A stretch of 64,000 nt of DNA, taken from assembly GCA_017526905.1 (NCBI GenBank), contig JAFXQT010000006.1, forward strand, positions 1 to 64,000, in the 5' to 3' direction. Shown one piece after another: positions 9,414 through 17,713 of the stretch (position 1 is the first letter of the stretch; every line of letters starts with the position of its first letter). Position numbers and translations under genes: made by a program. Below the pieces are notes generated by a model. It did no database searches. It had not been told where the DNA came from and worked only from the letters and a program-made list of their open reading frames with translations. Source of the stretch: Bacteroidaceae bacterium. Lineage in GTDB: Bacteria > Bacteroidota > Bacteroidia > Bacteroidales > Bacteroidaceae.

Positions 9414-9734
9414 TTACTTCTTCTCCGTCAGGGTGTTGTCTGCCGAAGCAAAAACAGAGTTGCGGTCGATGCGCACGCGCACGCCGTTGGCCACTTCGAC
9501 AACGAGCACATTGTTCACGTCGTCAACTTCCTTCACCACGCCATACAGGCCGCCGGCAGTGACCATCTGCTGGCCGCGCTCGATAGCGTTGCGGAAGTTC
9601 TGGATTTCCTTCTGCTTCTTCTGCTGCGGACGTATCATGAAGAAATACATGATACCGAACATGAGGGCAAGCATCAGCAGCATGCTCAAGCCGCCATCGC
9701 CCTGCGCTGCAAGATAAACGATTAGTGTTTTCAT
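9414..9734 (-). CDS. yajC: Preprotein translocase subunit YajC
   Basis: Small single-pass membrane protein (106 aa) of the SecDF-YajC accessory complex for Sec export. The membrane segment LMLALMFGIMYFFMIRPQQK (about residues 20-39) with the RPQQKKQKE motif after it is diagnostic. The C-terminal half (GGLYGVVKEVDDVNNVLVVE) is the usual beta-rich YajC tail. Normal length. It lies 43 bp after nusB in the same direction. Confidence 0.95.
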   Translation of the reverse strand: MKTLIVYLAAQGDGGLSMLLMLALMFGIMYFFMIRPQQKKQKEIQNFRNAIERGQQMVTAGGLYGVVKEVDDVNNVLVVEVANGVRVRIDRNSVFASADNTLTEKK

Positions 9735-9777
9735 ATTGCTTTCTTGTTTAGGTATTTACGTTTACATTCGCGTGTGT

Positions 9778-10734
9778 TCAGGCCTTGCCTTCGCCTCTGG
9801 CAGGCGGCATCTCCTTCTGCAGCTTGCCCGACTCGATAAGATAACGCGCAATGGCATCCAGCAATCCGTTCACATAGCGGCCGCTCTGCGGGGTGGAGTA
9901 CATCTTGGCAATGTTCACATATTCGTTGATGCTGACGCTGACCGGGATCTGCGGGAAGGTCATCATCTCGGCCAAGGCTGTTTGCAGGATAATCCGGTCC
10001 ATAAAGGCCACGCGGTTCAGTTCCCAATTCCGCAGGAACTGGCTGATGAGTATGTGATAGTTGTCGGCCCCCAGTAGCGAAGCACGCAGCAGGCGCTTGG
10101 CATACTCCAGGTCTTCGTCGTCGCGATATTCCGGAATGAGTTCCTGTGCGGCACCGGCCTGCTGCTCAAAGCGGTTGATGGTCTTCATCACAAAGGTGTC
10201 GATCACGAAGCGGTCATCGTTCCAGTAGAGGTCCTTCTCCTCGAGCAGGGCATCCAGCTCGTCCGACTTCATAAAGACTTGCTTGTACAGTCGCCGCCAC
10301 AGTTCCCGGTCGGCCTCATACTGCGCCTCGTCGTCCTGTGCCATATACTCCTGGTAGGCCTCGCTTGCTGCCACCTGCTTGTACAGCCGGCGTATGAAGT
10401 CCTCATCGTCCAGCCACGGGTTCTGGTGCTCGGCAAATTCGTTGAGTTGCCGGTTGCATGCCAGCTGGTTGATGAACAGGTTGTTCACGAACTTAGGGCT
10501 GGGCAGCTCGCCATCGTGTACCCGATGGTAGCGGCTCTGCGCCGTTTCCAATGTCCGCTCGGCTATGCGATGCACGGCGACCATCAGCAGCAACAGGCTG
10601 TTGTAGAGGTCGTAAGCCTTGGACATACTCTTCATGAGTTCCTTTTCGGCCGCGTCCAACTGGGTTCCCCCTTTCTGGTAATGGGAATAAATGACTTGAA
10701 TCGTTTTGATACGTATAAGTTCTCTATTAATCAT
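9778..10734 (-). CDS. nusB: Transcription antitermination factor NusB, long Bacteroidetes form
   Basis: RNA-binding antitermination factor that works with NusE (S10) on rRNA operons. The protein is 318 aa from MINRELIRIKTIQVIYSHYQ, the start I prefer; another in-frame ATG 60 nt upstream would add a lysine/proline-rich stretch not seen in the family. The NusB core is C-terminal (about 190-310: RNWELNRVAFMDRIILQTALAEM, VSINEYVNIAKMYS, FVNGLLDAI-type motif). The long N-terminal helical part is normal for Bacteroidetes. It is the first gene of the leftward run to yajC, ybbR and coaE. Confidence 0.92.
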   Translation of the reverse strand: MINRELIRIKTIQVIYSHYQKGGTQLDAAEKELMKSMSKAYDLYNSLLLLMVAVHRIAERTLETAQSRYHRVHDGELPSPKFVNNLFINQLACNRQLNEFAEHQNPWLDDEDFIRRLYKQVAASEAYQEYMAQDDEAQYEADRELWRRLYKQVFMKSDELDALLEEKDLYWNDDRFVIDTFVMKTINRFEQQAGAAQELIPEYRDDEDLEYAKRLLRASLLGADNYHILISQFLRNWELNRVAFMDRIILQTALAEMMTFPQIPVSVSINEYVNIAKMYSTPQSGRYVNGLLDAIARYLIESGKLQKEMPPARGEGKA

Positions 10735-10781
10735 AAGCTTCTTTTTAGGACCGGCCGGAACCTTTTTTAGTTTTGCGGGGG

Positions 10782-10789
10782 CAAAAGTA
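10782..10789 (-). promoter_or_regulatory. Probable -7 element of the nusB operon promoter
   Basis: On the minus strand TACTTTTG matches TAnnTTTG, 48 nt upstream of the nusB ATG. I see no good TTTG at the expected -33 distance, so this rests on the -7 box alone. The motif ACTAAAAAAG (10771-10762 on the minus strand) lies between it and the gene. Confidence 0.45.
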
Positions 10790-10910
10790 CGCATTTCCGC
10801 ATGAAATCACGCCTAATTCATCATTTTTTTACATTTTTATTTGGCCAATTTACAAAAAAGAACGACTTTTGACCCTACAAAACGAGATTCAACGCAAAGT
10901 TTCACACACA

Positions 10911-11252
10911 ATGAAAGACAACAGCTATCAACAAGCACCGGAAAAAGACATCGTCTATTCTAAGTCTATCAAAGCCGGCAAACGCATTTATTACATTGAC
11001 GTAAAAAGGAACTCCAAGAACGAGTTGTATCTGGTTATCACTGAGAGCAAGAAGACTATGGTTGGCGGCGAGGACGAATTTGCCCAGTTCAACTATGAGC
11101 GTCACAAGATTTTCATCTACCCTGAGGACTTCAGCAAATTCACCGACAGCCTGTCCGACGTGATGAAATTCATTTTCGATCACCAAGGCGAACTTCCTCA
11201 GCGCCAGGACGAAAGTCCGAAGGACATCCAAATTGACGGCTTGGAATTCTAA
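10911..11252 (+). CDS. PUR-alpha-like DNA/RNA-binding protein (DUF3276)
   Basis: Small cytoplasmic nucleic-acid-binding protein (113 aa) of the PUR family found in Bacteroidetes and spirochaetes. The sequence KAGKRIYYIDVKRNSKNELYLVITESKK followed by HKIFIYPEDFSKF is the PUR repeat beta-beta-beta-alpha pattern. I use the ATG at 10911 (MKDNSYQQAPEKD); an upstream in-frame start at 10773 would add 46 residues encoded by AT-rich promoter DNA overlapping the nusB control region. It is monocistronic, with a terminator 32 nt after the stop. The biological role is not established. Confidence 0.88.
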   Translation: MKDNSYQQAPEKDIVYSKSIKAGKRIYYIDVKRNSKNELYLVITESKKTMVGGEDEFAQFNYERHKIFIYPEDFSKFTDSLSDVMKFIFDHQGELPQRQDESPKDIQIDGLEF

Positions 11253-11283
11253 GCACACCCCTACCCTACGTTCCTACTAAACC

Positions 11284-11322
11284 GACATTCCACAGGCAGT
11301 AGCCTGCTGGAACGTCTTTTTG
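11284..11322 (+). terminator. Intrinsic terminator after the PUR-family gene
   Basis: Imperfect hairpin (outer arm GACATTCCA against TGGAACGTC with one mismatch, inner CAGGC/GCCTG, loop AGTA) followed by a run of five T, shortly after the stop codon at 11252. Confidence 0.75.
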
Positions 11323-11365
11323 TGTGGTTACAGAAGCACCACTACGACCCTTGGGACTCAGGCGC

Positions 11366-11475
11366 GTCTCAGCAGTGAGACATCGCCGTCTCGGCGGTGA
11401 GACACGGCCGTCTCAGCAGTGAGACACGTGAGTCTCATTAGTGAGACACGGCCGTCTCACCCGGTGAGACACCCG
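11366..11475. repeat. 22-bp-period palindromic repeat array (5 units)
   Basis: Units start at 11366, 11388, 11410, 11432 and 11454, an exact 22-bp period. Each has a palindrome GTCTC(A/G)-N4/5-TGAGAC with a variable centre (GCAG, GCGG, TTAG, CCCGG), joined by short linkers such as ACGGCC and ATCGCC. No open reading frame covers it. A second array with the same period lies at 47967-48120. It is unlike CRISPR because the palindromes occupy most of the unit and there are no spacers. Confidence 0.85.
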
Positions 11476-11969
11476 CAACAAGTAGATATAGGAGGTCGCA
11501 TGGGCGGTGAGAGGCACTTGTGTCAACATGGGCTTAGATGATTTTGCTTAGGGCATGCTACTGTAACGCAAAGATACAACAAATTCGGCACTCCACCAAA
11601 TAATATCGGTGCTAAGTGTTATATTCCTCTCATTCTTTAAGAAAAGGCCACTTCCCCACCCTATTGCCACTTAAAAAGCCACTTGTGCAGACAATTGTTA
11701 TTCAGATATTTAGCAGAGATAAGTGGCCATCGGGGCATTTTTTAAGCAAAAAAACGCCATGACGCGCGCACGCACGCGAGGAGAGAGGAAATACAGCGGG
11801 GGACGTATCAACTTGGATTGATACGCCCCCGCTCAGTATAATTGAATCCATCTAAAATTTCTATCAAGATTTTAAGCCCTTAGCAAAAGGCACCATTCTT
11901 ACAGAAAATCATAATAATGCCAACATCGCGACTATTTATGTGGATTCAATGATGTATTTTCTAAACAAA
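11476..11969. other. Gene-free region with GCCACTT repeats, Z-like tract and hairpin
   Basis: I find no gene here. GCCACTT occurs near 11649, 11669 and 11682 in direct orientation, then AAGTGGCC in inverted orientation near 11721, flanking an AT-rich core. A purine-pyrimidine alternating tract CGCGCGCACGCACGCG lies at 11763-11778. Together with the array at 11366-11475 this resembles the layout at 47961-48430. Confidence 0.6.
11795..11833. other. Strong hairpin with one bulged A
   Basis: AGCGGGGG-A-CGTATCAA (11795-11811) pairs with 11818-11833 except for one bulged A; the loop is about 6 nt. It lies downstream of the leftward lipoprotein gene, so it may end that transcript, but neither side has a clear U-tract, so I do not call it an intrinsic terminator. 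Confidence 0.6.
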
Positions 11970-12890
11970 TCAATTGGAAGGTTGTTCCTTAAGGCAGAAG
12001 ATAACTTCTACATCCCAAACATCACCATTATCCTGCTCAACTTCGCTGACCAACGTAAGCCAGCACTGGCCCTTATAGTTACCAGTCTTAAACACTTGAA
12101 CCTTAGCTTTGGCATCATTTACAAACTCATTCTTGATGGATTCCTTATCCTTCCAGTCAAAGTCTATATCGCCATTGCTGCTGAGCAGTTTCCAAGTTGC
12201 GTAATAGCTTTTGCTGTTTGCAAAGCTAATACCAAACTCACCTGTACCCTGGAAGAACACAGTGTTCACCTTCCAACCGGTCAGATCCTCCTTGATATGG
12301 CAGCCTTCCTTTTCAACACGATCCTTCAGCACCTCAAAATCAATACCCGGCATATCTATTGTCGGAACTGCAGTAGTACCCTTCTTCTGCAAATTCAGAA
12401 TAGTCCAATAAGGATACCATGTGCGGAAGAGGTCGATGTCGGCACCGGTATTGGTAGCAGTGGTAACGGAAGCGGTTGCGGTTACAGCCTCGTTCTGCTT
12501 CGGCGTGGTAACGGCGCACTGCACGCGCTGCTCGCCAGTAGCCACAGCGGGGTCCTCGGTTTGGAATGCGAAGGTGTAGCGGCCCTGCGGGGTCTCCACC
12601 ACGTAGGTGCTGCCCGACTTGGTGTAGGTACCGATCACATACTCAATCGAGCCGTCCTCCTCGTCCTGCGTCTGGATCACAGCCGTGTTTGTCTCGCCAA
12701 AGGCAACGCTCTGCACGGGCGAGTCCTCTGCCTCGAAGGTGAAGCGGGCGGCATTGGCTTTGTTCACAGGTTCCTGGTATTCATACGGGGTGTTGTCCGG
12801 TTCGGCACTGTTCTCATCGCCTCCGCAGGAGGCCAGGCCGAGAGGCAGCACCAGCACGCCCAGGGCCCAGAAAAGTTTGTTCAGTTTCAT
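11970..12890 (-). CDS. Surface or periplasmic lipoprotein, unknown function
   Basis: 306 aa with a lipobox LGLASC (Cys21), followed by an acidic GGDENS stretch, the kind of lipoprotein export signal seen on Bacteroidetes surface lipoproteins. I recognise no domain. The N-terminal half (about 40-150) is beta-rich and threonine-rich; the C-terminal half (about 160-306, from LFRTWYPYWTIL) looks like a compact alpha/beta domain ending EVIFCLKEQPSN. DNA for the C-terminal half is visibly more AT-rich than that for the N-terminal half, suggesting a mosaic gene. It lies 37 bp downstream of the barrel-protein gene and is probably co-transcribed with it. Confidence 0.75.
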   Translation of the reverse strand: MKLNKLFWALGVLVLPLGLASCGGDENSAEPDNTPYEYQEPVNKANAARFTFEAEDSPVQSVAFGETNTAVIQTQDEEDGSIEYVIGTYTKSGSTYVVETPQGRYTFAFQTEDPAVATGEQRVQCAVTTPKQNEAVTATASVTTATNTGADIDLFRTWYPYWTILNLQKKGTTAVPTIDMPGIDFEVLKDRVEKEGCHIKEDLTGWKVNTVFFQGTGEFGISFANSKSYYATWKLLSSNGDIDFDWKDKESIKNEFVNDAKAKVQVFKTGNYKGQCWLTLVSEVEQDNGDVWDVEVIFCLKEQPSN

Positions 12891-12927
12891 GTGCTAATAG
12901 TTTAATGATTGATTAGTCGTTACATAT

Positions 12928-13779
12928 TCAGAAGATACGGCCAGTGATGCGGATGTTCAGCACAGGCCACACATTCACCTTGTGGATGATGTCCAAGGCA
13001 TCCTCCACATCCTTGTGGAAGTCCTCGCCGAAGTCGAAGTTTTCAGCATTGAGTTCTTCCCAGCGATGTTGGCTATCACCTGGTGTCAAGGTAGCATAGC
13101 CCTCCAGCTTGGGCTTGCCATGGAACTGCACTCCCAGGTCACAAGCCACGCCCACACGCTTGTTGGGCTTTGGCACCATGCGGCCGAAGCCGATACCGAT
13201 GTAGGGTTTTATGCTATTGGTGCGCAAGCGAAGGTCGATAGAATTACTAGTAGCTTTAACAACCCACTGCTCTTGATCGGGAGTTCCCCAATTATATTTC
13301 TTACTTATGCCTGCGCCGATAGGCGCATTGGAATCCTCGATGAAGCTGGCTGTGATGAGATTGCTGCCGCCAATGAAGAGACCGCCGGTTACGTGCACGG
13401 ACAGTTTGTTGCCGAAGGGATAGACGTCCAGCAGCACCTTGCCGTCGAACTTGTTTAGCTTGGCCTTGGCCTCGCCCTTACCGTCTTTCCCGTTACGGGT
13501 GTAGTCGATGTCGTCCACATTCACGTTGATCTTCGGGAAGAAGCTCACGCCGGCACGGAGGCCGAGATAGGGAGTGACGGGGGTTGCCAGTTCGACGCCT
13601 ATTCCGTCCAAGCCTATCGAAACGCCCGCTCCGAGATGGTTGAACAGGAAACGGTCGGAAGCCGAAGAGGCGGATTTCTGCGGGGTGGCAAAGGGGTCGG
13701 AGAATTCGTTGTTCTGTGCAGACACGTTGCCCACGCAGAACAAGGCCGCAGCCATACAAATTGCAGTCAGTCTTTTCAT
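12928..13779 (-). CDS. Outer-membrane beta-barrel-like protein
   Basis: 283 aa with a signal peptide of about 21 residues (ending VSAQ). The rest has alternating hydrophobic/polar strands with glycine-aromatic turns (GAGVSIGLDGIGVELATPVTP, LGLRAGVSFFP, YIGIGFGRM) and ends in phenylalanine (NIRITGRIF), all typical of small Bacteroidetes outer-membrane barrels. Function is unknown. An AT-rich patch near 13207-13310 interrupts the GC-rich gene and encodes a segment (about 157-190) that could be a variable surface loop. It has its own promoter and is followed by the lipoprotein gene. Confidence 0.75.
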   Translation of the reverse strand: MKRLTAICMAAALFCVGNVSAQNNEFSDPFATPQKSASSASDRFLFNHLGAGVSIGLDGIGVELATPVTPYLGLRAGVSFFPKINVNVDDIDYTRNGKDGKGEAKAKLNKFDGKVLLDVYPFGNKLSVHVTGGLFIGGSNLITASFIEDSNAPIGAGISKKYNWGTPDQEQWVVKATSNSIDLRLRTNSIKPYIGIGFGRMVPKPNKRVGVACDLGVQFHGKPKLEGYATLTPGDSQHRWEELNAENFDFGEDFHKDVEDALDIIHKVNVWPVLNIRITGRIF

Positions 13780-13811
13780 GATTCTTTTGAATTAAGATGC
13801 ATTGATGGGCA

Positions 13812-13843
13812 CAAAGGTATCGGAAAATAGTTCACTTGGCAAC
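13812..13843 (-). promoter_or_regulatory. Promoter for the barrel-protein/lipoprotein pair
   Basis: On the minus strand GTTG at 13843-13840, a 20-nt spacer, then TACCTTTG at 13819-13812, 32 nt before the ATG. Good match to the Bacteroidetes consensus. ACTAAAAAAG (13863-13854 on the minus strand) lies just upstream. Confidence 0.65.
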
Positions 13844-13914
13844 TTTTCTTTGACTTTTTTAGTCCCAAGGCGCTAAAAAGTGTCAAAATAGTCCATTTAT
13901 TCGCATTTATGCTG

Positions 13915-13922
13915 TAACTTTG
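13915..13922 (+). promoter_or_regulatory. Probable -7 element of the purL promoter
   Basis: TAACTTTG fits TAnnTTTG, 28 nt before the purL ATG at 13951. No clear TTTG is present at the -33 distance. I see no riboswitch-like structure in the short leader. Confidence 0.5.
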
Positions 13923-13950
13923 TGCCCCAAAACAAAGCAACTACTTTACT

Positions 13951-16900
13951 ATGATGTACATCTCCTTTTTCCGCACGCCACAGCAGAGCATCATCGCCAC
14001 ACAGGCCGACCACCAGCTGAGCCAAGAAGAAACCGACAAACTGAACTGGTTGTTCGGCGAGGCCGCACTGTTCAGTACGACAACCGTTGAAGGCACGTTC
14101 GTGGGTCCGCGCCGCGAAATGATTACACCCTGGAGCACCAATGCCGTTGAGATTACGCAGAACATGAACCTCGGCGGCATTGTGCGCATTGAAGAATACT
14201 TCCCGGTGAGCAGCGACACCCCCGACTACGACCCGATGCTGCAGCGCCTGTACAAGGGGCTGGACCAGGACATTTTCACGGTCAACATCAAGCCCGCCCC
14301 CATCATCCAGGTGGACGACCTGGAAAGCTACAACGAACAGGAAGGCCTGGCGCTTTCGGCCGAGGAGATCGAGTACCTGCACAAGGTGGAGCAGCAGCTG
14401 GGCCGCAAACTGACGGACTCTGAGGTGTTCGGCTTTGCCCAGATCAACTCGGAGCACTGCCGCCACAAGATCTTCGGCGGCACATTCATCATCGACGGAC
14501 AAGAGATGCCCAGCAGCCTCTTTGCCATGATCAAGCGCACCACACAGGAGAACCCGCACAACATCATATCGGCCTATAAGGACAACGTGGCCTTTGCCCA
14601 AGGCCCGATAGTGGAACAGTTCGCCCCGCAGGACCATGCCACCAGCGACTACTTCGTGATCAAGAACATCGAAAGCGTCATCAGCATCAAGGCCGAAACG
14701 CACAACTTCCCCACCACCGTGGAACCCTTCAACGGCGCCAGCACCGGTACGGGCGGCGAAATCCGCGACCGTATGGGCGGCGGCACGGGCTCATGGCCCA
14801 TTGCCGGCACGGCGGTGTATATGACCTCCTACCCCACCAGCCAGCGCAACTGGCTGTACCAGACACCCGAGCAGATCCTGATCAAGGCGTCCAACGGCGC
14901 CAGCGACTTCGGCAACAAGTTCGGCCAGCCCCTCATCACGGGCTCGGTGCTCACGTTCGAGCACGAAGAGAATGGCGAGCAATACGGCTACGACAAGGTG
15001 ATCATGCTGGCCGGCGGCGTGGGCTACGGCACCAAACGCGACTGCCTGAAGGGCACACCCGCCAAGGGCAACAAGATTGTTGTGGTGGGCGGCGACAACT
15101 ACCGCATCGGACTGGGCGGCGGCTCGGTGTCGAGCGTTGACACGGGCCGCTACAGCAGCGGCATCGAACTGAACGCCGTGCAGCGTGCCAACCCTGAGAT
15201 GCAGAAACGCGCCAACAACCTGGTGCGAGCTCTGTGCGAGGAGGAGGTCAACCCCGTGGTCAGCATTCACGACCACGGCTCGGCCGGACACGTGAACTGC
15301 CTCTCGGAGCTCGTCGAGGAATGCGGCGGCCTCATCGACATGGCAAAGCTGCCCATCGGCGACCCCACGCTCTCGTCAAAGGAGATTATCGCCAACGAGA
15401 GCCAGGAGCGCATGGGCCTGCTCATTCAGGAAGAACATCTGGACCATGTGCGCGCCATTGCCGAGCGCGAACGCGCCCCGCTCTATGTGGTGGGCGAGAC
15501 AACGGGCGATGCCCACTTCGCCTTCCAACAGGCCGACGGCGTTCGCCCCTTCGACCTGGATGTGGCACAGATGTTCGGCCACTCGCCCAAGACGGTGATG
15601 GTGGACGAGACCGTCAGCCGCCAATACGAGAATGTTACGACCGAAGGCGATTCCATTGCCAGCTCGCTCGAAGCAGTCCTGCAGCTTGAAGCCGTGGCCT
15701 GCAAGGACTGGCTCACCAACAAGGTGGACCGCTCCGTGACCGGCAAGGTGGCACGCCAGCAGTGCCAGGGCGAGATTCAGCTGCCACTCTCCGACTGCGG
15801 CGTGGTGGCACTGGACTACCGTGGCCACGCAGGCATCGCCACGGCCTTAGGTCATGCTCCGCAGGCAGGCCTGGCCAATCCGGCCGCCGGCTCTGTGCTA
15901 TCGGTGGCCGAGAGCCTGACCAACATCGTTTGGGCGCCGCTGGCCCAAGGGCTGGACAGCGTTAGCCTCAGCGCCAACTGGATGTGGCCCTGCCGCTCGC
16001 AGAAGGGCGAGGACGCACGTTTGTACCAGGCCGTCGAGGCGCTCTCCGACTTCTGCTGCAATCTGCGCATCAACGTGCCCACGGGCAAGGACAGCCTGTC
16101 CATGACACAGAAATACCCCGACGGTAGCAAGGTGATTGCACCAGGCACCGTCATCGTCACCTCGGGCGGCGAAGTGAGCGACGTGCGCAAGGTGGTCAGC
16201 CCCGTCCTGGCCGATGTGCCCCAGTCTGCCCTCTACCACATCGACTTCTCGTTCGACCAGCTCCGGCTGGGCGGCAGCGCCTTTGCCCAGGCACACGGCA
16301 AGGTGGGCTCTGACGTGCCCACATGCAGCAACCCCGAATATTTCCGCGACGCCTTCAACACCGTGCAGGAATGCATCAAGCGCGGCCTCATCCTGGCCGG
16401 ACACGACATCAGCGCCGGCGGCCTCATCACCACCCTGCTGGAAATGTGTTTCGCCAACACCCAGGGCGGCATGAAGATCAACCTGAACAACTTCGATTGC
16501 GACGACCTCTGCAAGATACTCTTTGCCGAGAATCCGGGCGTGGTGGTGCAGGTCAGCACCAAGCACGAGGCCGAATTCAAAAAGCTGCTGGAGCACGAGG
16601 GCGTGGGCTATATATATATAGGTGTGCCCGCGCGCGAACGTACCCTACGGCTGCGCAAGGGCGACTACGAGGAGACGCTCGACATCAACGCCCTGCGCGA
16701 TGTGTGGTACAAGCCCTCGCTCCTGCTGGACCGCAAGCAAAGCATGAACGGTTGTGCCGACCAGCGCTTCCAGAACTACAAGCAGCAGCCCCTGCAGTGG
16801 CAGTTTGTGCCTGGCTTTGCCGGCACGCTTGCCCAGTACGGCCTGAACCCCGACCGCTGGAAAGACGGTGCCGCTGCCAACGCAGCACGTCCACACGCCG

Positions 16901-17688
16901 CCATCATCCGCGAGAAAGGCACGAACGGCGAACGCGAAATGGCCTACTGCCTCTATCTGGCTGGCTTTGAGGTGAAGGACGTGATGATGACCGACCTCAT
17001 CACCGGCCGCGAGACACTGGACGACATCCAGATGATTGTGTTCTGCGGCGGTTTCTCCAACTCCGACGTACTGGGCTCGGCCAAGGGCTGGGCCGGTGCC
17101 TTCCTCTACAACCCGAAGGCCAAGGCTGCCCTGGACCGCTTCTATGCCCGTCCGGACACGCTCTCGCTGGGCATCTGCAACGGCTGCCAGCTGATGGTGG
17201 AACTGAACCTGCTCGGCCTGGCAGGCGGCGAAAAGATGCAGCACAACGACTCGCACAAATTCGAGTCGGCCTTCCTCGGCCTCACCATTCCACAGAACAA
17301 GAGTGTGCTGTTCGGCTCGCTCAGCGGCTCGAAACTGGGCATCTGGGTGGCCCACGGCGAAGGCAAGTTCCACCTGCCGCAGCCCGAAAGCGCCTATAAC
17401 GTGGTGGCCAAGTACAGCTACGATGCCTACCCCGCCAACCCGAACGGCTCCGACTACAGTGTGGCCGGCCTCTGCTCGGCCGACGGCCGTCATCTGGCCA
17501 TGATGCCCCACCTGGAACGCGCCATCTTCCCCTGGCAGTGTGCCTACTATCCTGCCCAGCGCCACGCCGACGAGGTGACGCCCTGGATTGAAGCCTTCGT
17601 CAATGCACGCAAGTGGTGCGAAGCACACGCCTGCCAAATGAGGCCAAGCGTTGTCTCCCACTCTCAACAGAGCCAAAATACAGAATAA
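13951..17688 (+). CDS. purL: Phosphoribosylformylglycinamidine synthase, single-chain form
   Basis: Fourth step of de novo purine synthesis: FGAR plus glutamine plus ATP gives FGAM. At 1245 aa this is the long proteobacterial/eukaryotic-type enzyme with N-terminal PurS-like, two AIRS-like synthetase domains and a C-terminal glutaminase. Seen are QINSEHCRHKIF and ETHNFPTTVEPFNGASTGTGG (synthetase), VSIHDHGSAGH, the second half ISAGGLITTLLEM, and the glutaminase motif LGICNGCQLM with nucleophile Cys near residue 1075 plus a C-terminal His/Glu region. The gene stands alone, not in a pur operon. It is uniformly GC-rich apart from a TATATATATATA tract at about 16610 encoding YIYI. Confidence 0.97.
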   Translation: MMYISFFRTPQQSIIATQADHQLSQEETDKLNWLFGEAALFSTTTVEGTFVGPRREMITPWSTNAVEITQNMNLGGIVRIEEYFPVSSDTPDYDPMLQRLYKGLDQDIFTVNIKPAPIIQVDDLESYNEQEGLALSAEEIEYLHKVEQQLGRKLTDSEVFGFAQINSEHCRHKIFGGTFIIDGQEMPSSLFAMIKRTTQENPHNIISAYKDNVAFAQGPIVEQFAPQDHATSDYFVIKNIESVISIKAETHNFPTTVEPFNGASTGTGGEIRDRMGGGTGSWPIAGTAVYMTSYPTSQRNWLYQTPEQILIKASNGASDFGNKFGQPLITGSVLTFEHEENGEQYGYDKVIMLAGGVGYGTKRDCLKGTPAKGNKIVVVGGDNYRIGLGGGSVSSVDTGRYSSGIELNAVQRANPEMQKRANNLVRALCEEEVNPVVSIHDHGSAGHVNCLSELVEECGGLIDMAKLPIGDPTLSSKEIIANESQERMGLLIQEEHLDHVRAIAERERAPLYVVGETTGDAHFAFQQADGVRPFDLDVAQMFGHSPKTVMVDETVSRQYENVTTEGDSIASSLEAVLQLEAVACKDWLTNKVDRSVTGKVARQQCQGEIQLPLSDCGVVALDYRGHAGIATALGHAPQAGLANPAAGSVLSVAESLTNIVWAPLAQGLDSVSLSANWMWPCRSQKGEDARLYQAVEALSDFCCNLRINVPTGKDSLSMTQKYPDGSKVIAPGTVIVTSGGEVSDVRKVVSPVLADVPQSALYHIDFSFDQLRLGGSAFAQAHGKVGSDVPTCSNPEYFRDAFNTVQECIKRGLILAGHDISAGGLITTLLEMCFANTQGGMKINLNNFDCDDLCKILFAENPGVVVQVSTKHEAEFKKLLEHEGVGYIYIGVPARERTLRLRKGDYEETLDINALRDVWYKPSLLLDRKQSMNGCADQRFQNYKQQPLQWQFVPGFAGTLAQYGLNPDRWKDGAAANAARPHAAIIREKGTNGEREMAYCLYLAGFEVKDVMMTDLITGRETLDDIQMIVFCGGFSNSDVLGSAKGWAGAFLYNPKAKAALDRFYARPDTLSLGICNGCQLMVELNLLGLAGGEKMQHNDSHKFESAFLGLTIPQNKSVLFGSLSGSKLGIWVAHGEGKFHLPQPESAYNVVAKYSYDAYPANPNGSDYSVAGLCSADGRHLAMMPHLERAIFPWQCAYYPAQRHADEVTPWIEAFVNARKWCEAHACQMRPSVVSHSQQSQNTE

Positions 17689-17713
17689 CCATTAACCGAC
17701 AAACCATATCATC

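Noticed and set aside
11366..11475. CRISPR array
   Set aside because: Units are 22 bp and mostly palindrome, there are no unique spacers of regular length, and no cas genes are present.
13840..13950. Purine riboswitch before purL
   Set aside because: The leader after the -7 box is only about 28 nt and no aptamer-like structure is visible.
16645..17676. 343-aa open frame antisense to purL, and 442-aa frame antisense to susC at 30766
   Set aside because: Long antisense frames are expected opposite GC-rich genes; no start context, homology or signal supports them.
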